Assembly: GCA_023150275.1 (NCBI GenBank)
Contig: JAKLLG010000001.1
Location: 1-64,000, forward strand
DNA length: 64,000 bases
Origin: Rhodocyclaceae bacterium
GTDB taxonomy: Bacteria > Pseudomonadota > Gammaproteobacteria > Burkholderiales > Rhodocyclaceae
Direction of reading: 5' to 3'
This document shows positions 55,428-63,617 of the stretch, in pieces. Each line of letters opens with the position of its first letter. Within the stretch, counting starts at the first letter, position 1. The position numbers were made by a program, and so were the translations under genes. Below the pieces are notes generated by a model. The model was not told where the DNA came from. It did no database searches and saw only the letters and a list, made by a program, of their open reading frames with translations.

Positions 55428-56476
55428 ACGACATCCGGAAGATCCTGATTATCGACGGCATCGGTGGCGTACCGCTCGGCCGCGAGATCTGCGAAACCCT
55501 GGTCGAACTGGGCGTTCCCGCGACACATTTCGACTGCCTGCAGGCCCCGCGCCGCGCGTTCTATGGTGCCCATTCGGCCTATGCCAAGCTGCGCAACCGG
55601 GGAACGGACCGCGATGCCTTCTACTTCCTGCCGAAGCTCGTCGAACGCGACCTGCGCGAGCTGATCGCGCGCGAGCAGCCGAGCCACATCCTAGTCGTCG
55701 GCTTCATCTACAAATTCTTTGACCCGCAGCTGCTGCGCCGGCTGGCCGACGAGGCGAAGGCCGGACTGTTCCTCTACGACACCGACACCTGCAACCTCTA
55801 CGACCGGCGGCGCGAGTTCATCTTCTTCGTCGAACAGGAGCTGCCGGTGTACGACCGCATTCTGTCGTGTTCGGCGGTAACCACGCGCTTCTTCCGTGAC
55901 ACCCGCGGCCTGGACGCGGTCTTCGTGCCCTTCGGCGCGAAGCCGGTCACGGTCTGGCGCACGGAGCAGCCGATCGACACGCTCTTTGTCGGCAGCGGCG
56001 ACCTGCGTCGCATCTTCCTGCTCGAAGGCATCCGCGACCATGTCACGGTGCGCGGCAACCGCTGGCAACGCAATTTCCCGCTGATCTCGGCGCCGCTGCG
56101 CGCACGCATCGACGACCGGCCAGTCTGGGGCGAGGAACTGCATCGCCTTCTCGGCCAGTCGAAGATCGTGCTCAATATCACCCGCACCGATTTCTACGGC
56201 GCCGAAACCGGCATCAATCTTCGTATCTTCGAGGCTCTGGCCGCTGGCGCCTTCCTGCTCACCGACCATTGCGACGAGCTGGCTGAAATCTTCAGGATTG
56301 GCGAGGAGATCGAGACCTACCGTTCCTCCGCGGAGCTGGCCAAGAAGGTTCGCTACTACCTCGCTGACCCGGATGCGCGTCAGGCAATTGCGGTTGCCGG
56401 CCGTGCCGCTTTTCTTGCGCGCCACACATGGAACGCGCGTCTGACCCACCAGTTGCTACCCGCCCTGACCAACTGA
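55424..56476 (+). CDS. CgeB-like glycosyltransferase
   Basis: 350 residues starting with GTG at 55424. The N-terminus is KILIIDGIGGVPLGREICET. The C-terminal half has QSKIVLNITRTDFYGAETGI, NLRIFEALAAGAFLLTDHCD and the ELAKKVRYYLADPDARQAIA tail, the DUF3880/Glyco_trans_1_2 arrangement of CgeB-family proteins. Such proteins are GT-B glycosyltransferases, often of surface polysaccharide loci. The sugar is unknown. The GTG overlaps the stop of the GT9 gene. Confidence 0.8.
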   Translation: MNDIRKILIIDGIGGVPLGREICETLVELGVPATHFDCLQAPRRAFYGAHSAYAKLRNRGTDRDAFYFLPKLVERDLRELIAREQPSHILVVGFIYKFFDPQLLRRLADEAKAGLFLYDTDTCNLYDRRREFIFFVEQELPVYDRILSCSAVTTRFFRDTRGLDAVFVPFGAKPVTVWRTEQPIDTLFVGSGDLRRIFLLEGIRDHVTVRGNRWQRNFPLISAPLRARIDDRPVWGEELHRLLGQSKIVLNITRTDFYGAETGINLRIFEALAAGAFLLTDHCDELAEIFRIGEEIETYRSSAELAKKVRYYLADPDARQAIAVAGRAAFLARHTWNARLTHQLLPALTN

Positions 56477-56482
56477 CCCGCC

Positions 56483-57934
56483 ATGACGATATCAATCCGA
56501 CCGCCCCGCTGGCTGACACCGATAACAGCGACGTTAGCCGGCAGCCTCGCGTTGTCGCTGATAGCGCGCCTGGGCAGCGAGGTGAACCGTGACGGCATGC
56601 TTTATGTCACCACCGCGCAGGCTTTTCTCGATGGCGGCTACGCGGCCGCCAAAGCCAGTTTCGGCTGGCCCTTTCTGTCGATTGCGATCGCCGTCGTTGC
56701 GAAACTCACCGGTCTCGGCCTGGAGAACGCCGCCTATCTGCTGAACGCCCTGTTCATGGCCGGCGCCTGTGCGCTGATCGTCGCCAGCGTAGGCCGCAGA
56801 GCGCCGGAGCTGGCGTGGATCACTGCACTGACGGTGCTGGCACTCCCCGGTTTCAACGAGTATCGCAACGAACTGCTACGCGAGTTCGGTTGCTGGTTCT
56901 TTATTGCACTGGCATGGTGGCTGGCGCTGCGCTGGGACGAACGTCCGCGCTGGACGGGCGCGCTGGCGATACAGACAGCGCTCGCCGGTGCAGCCCTGTT
57001 CCGCCCGGAAGCGCTCGCACTGTTTCCGGCCCTGCTTGGCTGGCAGATTTTCGCAGCGCCCGGGCAGGAGCGCTGGCAGCGGCTGGCGATGATTGGATTG
57101 CTGCCACTTGTTGGCGGCATCACATTGCTTGTTGCCTACTTCGGTGGGCATCTGGAAGGTCGTCTCAGCGCCGATCTTGGACGCTTCGGGCTGAGGCGCT
57201 TCGACGACAAGGCCAATGCACTGGCTGCCGCGCTGATCGATTACGCCCGCGGACAAGCACGAACCATACTTCTCTTCGGATCGCTGGCACTGGTACCGAT
57301 CAAGTTGCTGCAGAAGTTCTCGCTGCTGCTGATTCCGCTCGCATTCTTCTTCGCCTCGGCCGGCGCCCGCACCTTCATTCACCGGCATGCGCTGTTCGCG
57401 TGGGGCATCGGCGCTCACCTGCTGGTGGTGTCGGTCTTCGTGCTCGATCTGCAGTTCCTTGCCGGACGCTACGTCGGCCTGATCCTGCTGCTCGCAACAC
57501 CATTCATCGCTGCGGGGCTGCATCTCCTGATCCGCCGGTTTCCCCGCTGGCGCCACCTCATCATCGCGAGTGCGCTTCTGCTCGCTGCAGGCAACGTCGT
57601 CTCCACCGGCCCCGGCAAGGGCCATTTTGTCGAGGCGGGCAAGTGGCTGGCAGCGAACGTCAGCTCTCCCGAACGCGTGTATATCGACAGCGGACGCACG
57701 GCCTACCATGCCGGCTGGCATACGCCTCAGGTTGCCGAGCGTAATCGACGCGAGAACATTCTTCGTGCCGCAGCCAATGGACCATATGATCTTTTCGTGC
57801 TTGAAGTATCGCGCAAGGATCCGCCGTGGGATCCGCCGCTGGAACGTTCCGGATTGCAGGTCGTGCAGCGCTTCGAACTGCGCAACGGCGACGCAGTCGT
57901 CATTGCGCGCCCGGCGAACGGAGCTGCGCGATGA
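56483..57934 (+). CDS. Multi-spanning membrane glycosyltransferase-like protein (GT39/PMT-like)
   Basis: 483 residues with 10-11 hydrophobic segments and a soluble C-terminal domain (about 380-483). The first periplasmic loop VNRDGMLYVTTAQAFLDGGY has the RDG/Y pattern of PMT_2-type GT-C proteins. It may transfer a sugar from a lipid carrier in the periplasm; that is inferred from topology and context, and no family signature is decisive. It overlaps the GT2 gene by 4 bases. Confidence 0.65.
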   Translation: MTISIRPPRWLTPITATLAGSLALSLIARLGSEVNRDGMLYVTTAQAFLDGGYAAAKASFGWPFLSIAIAVVAKLTGLGLENAAYLLNALFMAGACALIVASVGRRAPELAWITALTVLALPGFNEYRNELLREFGCWFFIALAWWLALRWDERPRWTGALAIQTALAGAALFRPEALALFPALLGWQIFAAPGQERWQRLAMIGLLPLVGGITLLVAYFGGHLEGRLSADLGRFGLRRFDDKANALAAALIDYARGQARTILLFGSLALVPIKLLQKFSLLLIPLAFFFASAGARTFIHRHALFAWGIGAHLLVVSVFVLDLQFLAGRYVGLILLLATPFIAAGLHLLIRRFPRWRHLIIASALLLAAGNVVSTGPGKGHFVEAGKWLAANVSSPERVYIDSGRTAYHAGWHTPQVAERNRRENILRAAANGPYDLFVLEVSRKDPPWDPPLERSGLQVVQRFELRNGDAVVIARPANGAAR

Positions 57935-58851
57935 CCGAGGCACTGGTCAGCATCGCAATTCCGGCCTACCGGCATGCGCAATACATCGAAACCTGCCTCG
58001 CCTCTGTCTGCGCACAGACCTATCCGGCGCTGGAGCTTGTGCTCATTGATGACGGTTCGCCTGACGATACGTTCGAAGTCGCGCAGCGCTTCCTCGAAAC
58101 ACGACGGGATCGTTTTCGCCGCGTCGTGCTCGAACGGCGCGAGAACCGTGGCGTCTGTGCCAACTCGAACGCCTGCATCGAAGCCTGCCAAGGCGAGTGG
58201 GTACATCTGCTCGGTTCGGATGATCGACTTTATCCGGAGAAAGTGGCGCACATCCAGGCGGCGATTGCCGCATGGAACGTACCGGAGCTGGCGCTCGTGC
58301 ATACCGACACGGACACGCTTGATGCAGAAGGAAATATCCGACCCGTACGCCGGCCCGATCTCCTCGCTCCACCAGGCCCGGATCACGCTGCCTACCGCTG
58401 GTTATTTCATCGCAACCTGATCTCGAACCCCTCGCTGGCCATTCGCCGCGAGGCATTCCTTGCCATCGGCGGCTTCGATCCATCGCTTCCGCTTGAGGAC
58501 ATTGATTGCTGGCTGCGGCTCGCAGCGCGCTATCCGATCGCACGCCTCCCGGAAACACTCGCCAGTTATCGAAAGCACCCGGGGAATTCGCTGCGCCAGC
58601 GCCGCAAGATGCTGGGCGCGTTCTTGCTGACCTACGCAAAATTTCTGGAGCAACACCCGGGCCTGATTCCAGAAAACGAAATCCGCCGCCATTTCAGACG
58701 CAATGTCCGCCGCTTCTGGAAACGCCTCGGTGACGAACGAAACACGCATCTGCCTGCCGTTGCTGCCGCCATGGCCCGCAGCCTGTTCATCACGCCGCAG
58801 GCAGAGGACTACCGCCGCTTCGGCGAGATACTGCTGGCACCGATCCGCTGA
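57931..58851 (+). CDS. GT2-family glycosyltransferase
   Basis: 306 residues of GT-A fold. VSIAIPAYRHAQYIETCLAS opens the domain, VLIDDGSPDDT is the nucleotide-binding Asp-Asp, LLGSDDRLYPEKV is the DxD metal site, and GGFDPSLPLEDIDCWLRLAA carries the acceptor-side ED motif. The sugar is unknown. It is the last gene of the six-gene wapO-to-GT2 operon and is convergent with the GH-kinase fusion (5-base gap). Confidence 0.88.
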   Translation: MTEALVSIAIPAYRHAQYIETCLASVCAQTYPALELVLIDDGSPDDTFEVAQRFLETRRDRFRRVVLERRENRGVCANSNACIEACQGEWVHLLGSDDRLYPEKVAHIQAAIAAWNVPELALVHTDTDTLDAEGNIRPVRRPDLLAPPGPDHAAYRWLFHRNLISNPSLAIRREAFLAIGGFDPSLPLEDIDCWLRLAARYPIARLPETLASYRKHPGNSLRQRRKMLGAFLLTYAKFLEQHPGLIPENEIRRHFRRNVRRFWKRLGDERNTHLPAVAAAMARSLFITPQAEDYRRFGEILLAPIR

Positions 58852-58856
58852 CAGGA

Positions 58857-61088
58857 TCAGCTGCGGTCGCGCCCGAGCAGCCGGCGCAACGCCTTGCGAC
58901 CAACCCGCCGCTTGGCCGCCACCTTGAAATCGTAGAGGTAGAACGGCACGCGGTGCCACCAGCGCAGCCGCCGGTGCATTGCCGTCAGGTAAATTTTGAG
59001 GAATTCCTTGCGCCCGTCCCAGTGCAGCTTGTTGCATACGCGGACCAGGTCGTCGAAGCGCTGGCGAAGGTTGAGTCGCTCCTCCTGAATGCGGATGCGC
59101 CCCGTATCGATCAGTGAAAACCCGAGTTCGCCGTCCACCGCGGGGTCAATCAGGATATTGCCCCCCGACAGGTCACGGAACTGGATGCCACCGCCGTGCA
59201 TGCGAATCAGGAATGAGGCGAGCTGACGATACGCTGTCAATTCCTCGACGCCGGCAAAGTGGTGCTCTCCCTCGGCGAAGGCACTCATCATGTCGCGTGC
59301 GGTGTACGGTGCGGCGACATGCTCGCAGATGTAATAGTTGTCCAGCAGGCTGTCGTCTCCGATCCGCTCAAACCATGCAACAGGCGGCGCAGCCGCGATG
59401 TTGTGGCGCATCAGCTCGCAGGTGCCATTCCAGCTGCGCAAACCCTTTGAGGGTTTCCAGCGATCGAGCAGGCGCTTGTGCGGATGCAGTCGGACCGGTT
59501 GCTTGATCACCAGTCGGCGATCGCTGGCACAGGGATCGGGCACACTCCAGATGGCATTGCGTGCATGGCGCAATGCACCCGCCTTGCTCGGCGTGACGAG
59601 TCTCGCCGGATGCAGTTGCGTGATGAAGTGGTCGAGCTCCGCAGTGCTGCGGGCAAGCACAATGCCGCGCCAGTCGCCGTCACGAAAGTAGTAATGCTGA
59701 AGTTTGCGCTCGGTGGCGCGATGCCAGGCGATCGCAACATCGCACAGCAGGGTCGCGGTCGGCAGCACCGTCACACTACGTGTCGCCTCCCAGACGAGAT
59801 AGTGCGGCGCCTCACCGACGATGCGGCGGGCGACATCCGCCAGCTCGGTTCCGTCGCGGTCGAACAGGCGCGCGGCCGCAAAATCGTCGGCCGAATACAG
59901 CTCGGCGAGCGCCGCAGCGCGGCCGTTGATCGTCCAGACGGCATGAACCAGGCGATCCGGCGTACGGAAGGCATGCATTTCCAGCCCGGCGGCAGTGTTC
60001 AGGCGACCCTCGTAGCGTGCTCCAGAGAGCATCGCGATGACCTGGCGCAACGCGGCAAGCGCCGGCCGCGCACGCAGATCGGCGCATTCGCCCTCGACCG
60101 ATGCATAGTGCGTGATACGTTCAAGCTGAGGGTACGGACGGACGCCGTTGTCGATCAGTCCCTCACGGTGGCAGATCAGCGGCCCCCACCAGGCGCGCTC
60201 CAGGCTGCCGGAGGCGGCGCACAACAGCAGATAGCGCATCAGATAATCGGCCTGCTTCTCTTCGCCGTTGGGCAAGCGCCGCTCGATCCGCGGCAGCGTC
60301 CAGAATGCCGCGGGTGAAAAAAGTCGTGGCACGCCGTAGTCGGCGCCAATGCGCGCCAGCAGACGGGCTTTCTTGATCAGGTTGTACTTGCCCAAGGCAA
60401 TGAGGCGGCGGCCGAGCACCTTGTGATCGAAGCGCTCGGGTTCGGTACTGCGTTCGGCAAAGAGGTTGTCACTGTGCAGATCGGGCAACTGACCGCGCAG
60501 GGCAAGGAGGTGCAGGAGACCAACGTTCCAGACCGGCTCGAAGTCGGTCACGCTCGGCCCGGCAATGGTCAGCCCGCGCTGCCGCGCTTCCTGCCAGCCG
60601 ATCTCCCACATGGCGAGGAATCCAGCCACGGTATGACCCGCCCAGCGCTGGCGGTTGGTGGTCGAACCCAGTTCGATGATCTCGACCGACTTGCCATAGC
60701 GATCGAGCGTCGCCGCGACGAAGCGACGCCAGTCCGCTTCCGCGGCCCCCGGCATCCGCCGCGCCTGTTCGCGCGGTTGCACCAGATGCAAGGTAACGTG
60801 CAGCCCCGCCGCCAACAAATGCGCCAGCAGCCGCGCCTGCGCGCCAGCTTCGTCGCCGGGAGCAAAATCGAGGCGCACATGGCGGACACCCGTTTCGCGA
60901 AGGCGCTCGGTGATATAGGCATCGACCGCGGGATCGGCAGCGGCAGCGACACCGACACCGAACAACGCCTCGCTGACCGAATGCCCCGCAGGCGCGTGAT
61001 GTCCGCCGGGCAGACTCAGCCGGCCGCGCAGCAGAGCGCTGCCGACGGCGAGTCCAAAACTCAGCCGCGGGGAGTCAGTTGCGGACAT
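58857..61088 (-). CDS. Fusion of a glycoside-hydrolase-like barrel (apparently inactive) and an LPS-kinase domain
   Basis: 743 residues from the ATG at 61088. Residues about 38-370 look like a GH39/clan-A TIM barrel (TGVRHVRLDFAPGDE; KSVEIIELGSTTNRQRW; WEIGWQEARQRGLTIAGPS), followed by a beta-rich part to about 445. Where clan-A enzymes have EIGNEPN this has ELGSTTN (139-145), and where they carry the nucleophile Glu it reads RLFSPAAFW (255-263), so both catalytic Glu residues seem lost. Residues about 500-743 are a WaaP/InaA-type kinase: Lys529 (RLVIKQ), FRDLSGGNIL (Asp639, Asn644), LIDTGRIRI (Asp661). It overlaps the upstream gene by 14 bases. Confidence 0.7.
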   Translation of the reverse strand: MSATDSPRLSFGLAVGSALLRGRLSLPGGHHAPAGHSVSEALFGVGVAAAADPAVDAYITERLRETGVRHVRLDFAPGDEAGAQARLLAHLLAAGLHVTLHLVQPREQARRMPGAAEADWRRFVAATLDRYGKSVEIIELGSTTNRQRWAGHTVAGFLAMWEIGWQEARQRGLTIAGPSVTDFEPVWNVGLLHLLALRGQLPDLHSDNLFAERSTEPERFDHKVLGRRLIALGKYNLIKKARLLARIGADYGVPRLFSPAAFWTLPRIERRLPNGEEKQADYLMRYLLLCAASGSLERAWWGPLICHREGLIDNGVRPYPQLERITHYASVEGECADLRARPALAALRQVIAMLSGARYEGRLNTAAGLEMHAFRTPDRLVHAVWTINGRAAALAELYSADDFAAARLFDRDGTELADVARRIVGEAPHYLVWEATRSVTVLPTATLLCDVAIAWHRATERKLQHYYFRDGDWRGIVLARSTAELDHFITQLHPARLVTPSKAGALRHARNAIWSVPDPCASDRRLVIKQPVRLHPHKRLLDRWKPSKGLRSWNGTCELMRHNIAAAPPVAWFERIGDDSLLDNYYICEHVAAPYTARDMMSAFAEGEHHFAGVEELTAYRQLASFLIRMHGGGIQFRDLSGGNILIDPAVDGELGFSLIDTGRIRIQEERLNLRQRFDDLVRVCNKLHWDGRKEFLKIYLTAMHRRLRWWHRVPFYLYDFKVAAKRRVGRKALRRLLGRDRS

Positions 61089-61692
61089 CGTCGATTCCCT
61101 CCGGCGCCCGACCGGCGGCAATCGCGACAAGATTGACCCAGTCGCGCTCCTCGGCAAGCCCGCTCATTCGTCGCATGTTGCGCGTACGCAGGTAGCGCCC
61201 CAAGGGCCAGGGATGGATGCGCAGGTCGGCGAAATCGATCAGGCCGAGACACCCCTCCGGCGTCAGCACGACGTTGCCAAGGTGCAACGAGCGGAAGTAG
61301 ACGCCCTTGTCGTGCAGCATGATGATGAATCGCGTCAGCATCGCCTTCAGGCGACGTGCCTCATCGTCGGCGATACCGGCGCGCAACAGCTCACGCAAGG
61401 TCTGGCCGGCCAGCGGCTGATACAGCACCGCGTCGCGGCCGATCGAGGGGACCCGGGCAATGCGCAGGATGTGCGGCACCGGCACCCCGAGGCCGGCCAG
61501 CGCAGCGGCGTTTGCCGCAAAGCGGCGCGCGTAGGGAAAAAACGTCGCCGACGAAAGCAGCCGCTTGTGCCGGAACAGCTTGAGAATGCTGCCATCGACA
61601 AGGCGGAGCACCTTTTCGCCGCAATGATCGGCTTCGAGCACCTCGGCGCCGGCGCGCAAGGCGAGATATTCCTGCTTTCCGAGTCTGTTCAA
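61075..61692 (-). CDS. LPS-kinase-fold protein with altered catalytic loop (WapQ-like)
   Basis: 205 residues. A short N-lobe (EKVLRLVDGSILKLFRHKRL, with the ATP-binding Lys in LKLF) and C-lobe are visible. The catalytic loop reads YFRSLHLGNVVLTPEG where kinases have (H/R)xDLxxxN, so the Asp position is Ser. Asn remains, and LIDFADLRIHPW supplies the metal-binding Asp. I recall RSLHLGN-type sequences in P. aeruginosa/P. putida 'toluene tolerance' kinase-like proteins of the core locus. It probably acts with, or is regulatory to, the downstream kinase fusion, whose start lies within its end. Confidence 0.7.
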   Translation of the reverse strand: MNRLGKQEYLALRAGAEVLEADHCGEKVLRLVDGSILKLFRHKRLLSSATFFPYARRFAANAAALAGLGVPVPHILRIARVPSIGRDAVLYQPLAGQTLRELLRAGIADDEARRLKAMLTRFIIMLHDKGVYFRSLHLGNVVLTPEGCLGLIDFADLRIHPWPLGRYLRTRNMRRMSGLAEERDWVNLVAIAAGRAPEGIDDVRN

Positions 61693-61768
61693 GAGACCGA
61701 TCCGTTCGAAAAGCCGCTAGTTTACCGTCTCGCCGTGTCTCGCGGGGGTCGTCGGGCCGCGTGATAAG

Positions 61769-63610
61769 ATGCGCGCACCGCCTAAGCCTGCCGCCCCGAT
61801 GCAGCAAACCGCCCCCGCCGCGCAAACACCGGCTTCCTCTGCAAAAATCTACCTCCGGCTGCTGAGCTACCTCAAGCCGCTGCTCGGCATGTTCGCCGTC
61901 AGCATCGTCGGCTTCATGATCTATGCCTCCTCGCAGCCGATGCTGGCAGGGGTGCTCAAGTACTTCGTTGATGGGCTCGGTGCCCCCGGAACAACGCGCT
62001 ACGACCTGCCGCTGCTCGGCAATGTCGAACTGATGTACGGCGTGCCGATGCTGATGGTGCTGATCATCGTCTGGCGCAGCATCGGATCATTCCTCGGCAA
62101 CTACTACATCGCCCGTGTCTCGCTCGGCCTGATCGAGGAGTTGCGCGTCCGCCTGTTCGATTCACTGCTGCGTCTGCCGAACACCTATTTCGACAACAAC
62201 AACTCCGGGCACCTGATTTCGCGCATCACCTACAACGTCACGATGGTCACCGGCGCGGCGACCGATGCCGTCAAGACGATCATCAGCGAGGGGCTGACCG
62301 TCGTCTTCCTGTTCGGCTACCTGATGTGGATGAACTGGAAGCTGACGCTGATCATGCTCGCGATCCTGCCGATCATCGGCAGCATGGTCGGCATTGCGAA
62401 CCGCAAGTTCCGCAAGCAGAGCAAGAAGATCCAGGCCTCGATGGGCGAGCTCACGCACGTCGCGTCGGAAACCATCCAGGGCTATCGCGTCGTGCGCAGT
62501 TTCGGCGGTGAAGATTACGAATCGCGGCGCTTCCGCGCGGCCAGCGCAGATAACACGGGAAAGCAGCTGCGCATGGTGAAGACCGGCGCCACCTTCACCC
62601 CGGCCCTGCAGCTCGTCACGTTCAGCGCGATGTCGGTGGTGCTCTTCCTCGTGCTGTTCATGCGCGGTGACGCCACGGCCGGCGATCTGATCGCCTACAT
62701 CACGGCCGCGGGATTACTGCCGAAGCCAATCCGCCAGCTTTCGGAAGTCAGCGGCACGATCCAGAAGGGGCTCGCCGGGGCGGAGAGCATTTTCGCGCAA
62801 CTCGACGAACGCCCCGAAACCGACGCGGGCACCATCGAACGGGAGCGCGTCAGCGGGCGCATCGATATCCGCAAGCTCAGCTTCCGTTACCCCGGGACCG
62901 AGCAGACCGTCCTCAACGAAATCGACCTGACGGTCGAGCCAGGGCAGATGGTCGCCATCGTCGGTCGCTCCGGCAGCGGCAAGTCGACGCTGGCGAACCT
63001 GCTGCCGCGCTTCTACCATCACCATGACGGGCAGATCCTGATCGACAGCGTCGACGTTGAGCAATACACGCTACGCAACCTGCGCCGGCACATAGCACTG
63101 GTGACGCAGCAGGTCGTTCTGTTCAACGACACGATCGCCGCCAACATCGCCTACGGCGACCTCGCCGGCACGCCGCGCGCGGCGATCGAGCAGGCGGCGG
63201 AAGCGGCCTATGCGCGGGAATTCATCGAACGCCTGCCGCAGGGTCTCGATACCCTGGTCGGCGAGAACGGCGTATTGCTTTCCGGCGGACAGCGCCAGCG
63301 CCTCGCAATTGCCCGCGCGCTGCTGAAGAATGCGCCGATCCTGATCCTGGACGAAGCCACCTCGGCACTCGACACCGAGTCGGAACGCCATATCCAGGCC
63401 GCGCTTGACGAGGTGATGAAGGGGCGAACGACGCTGGTCATCGCACACCGATTGTCGACGATCGAAAAGGCGGACATCATCGTCGTCATGGATCAGGGCC
63501 GCATCGTCGAGCGCGGCACGCATGCCGAGCTGCTTGCCGCGAACGGCCATTACGCGCGGCTGCATGCCGTGCAGTTCAAGGACGAACCATCTCCCGACAG
63601 CTCCGTCTGA
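61769..63610 (+). CDS. msbA: Lipid A export ATP-binding/permease protein MsbA
   Basis: 613 residues (ATG at 61769; a second ATG at 61799 may be the true start). Six membrane spans in the first 330 residues, with coupling-helix stretch VASETIQGYRVVRSFGGEDY. The ATPase half has Walker A VGRSGSGKST, signature LLSGGQRQRLAIARAL, Walker B ILILDEATSALD and switch His in VIAHRLST. It flips core-lipid A across the inner membrane. It is divergent from the kinase-like gene and convergent with the next (7-base gap). Confidence 0.93.
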   Translation: MRAPPKPAAPMQQTAPAAQTPASSAKIYLRLLSYLKPLLGMFAVSIVGFMIYASSQPMLAGVLKYFVDGLGAPGTTRYDLPLLGNVELMYGVPMLMVLIIVWRSIGSFLGNYYIARVSLGLIEELRVRLFDSLLRLPNTYFDNNNSGHLISRITYNVTMVTGAATDAVKTIISEGLTVVFLFGYLMWMNWKLTLIMLAILPIIGSMVGIANRKFRKQSKKIQASMGELTHVASETIQGYRVVRSFGGEDYESRRFRAASADNTGKQLRMVKTGATFTPALQLVTFSAMSVVLFLVLFMRGDATAGDLIAYITAAGLLPKPIRQLSEVSGTIQKGLAGAESIFAQLDERPETDAGTIERERVSGRIDIRKLSFRYPGTEQTVLNEIDLTVEPGQMVAIVGRSGSGKSTLANLLPRFYHHHDGQILIDSVDVEQYTLRNLRRHIALVTQQVVLFNDTIAANIAYGDLAGTPRAAIEQAAEAAYAREFIERLPQGLDTLVGENGVLLSGGQRQRLAIARALLKNAPILILDEATSALDTESERHIQAALDEVMKGRTTLVIAHRLSTIEKADIIVVMDQGRIVERGTHAELLAANGHYARLHAVQFKDEPSPDSSV

Positions 63611-63617
63611 GCTGCAT

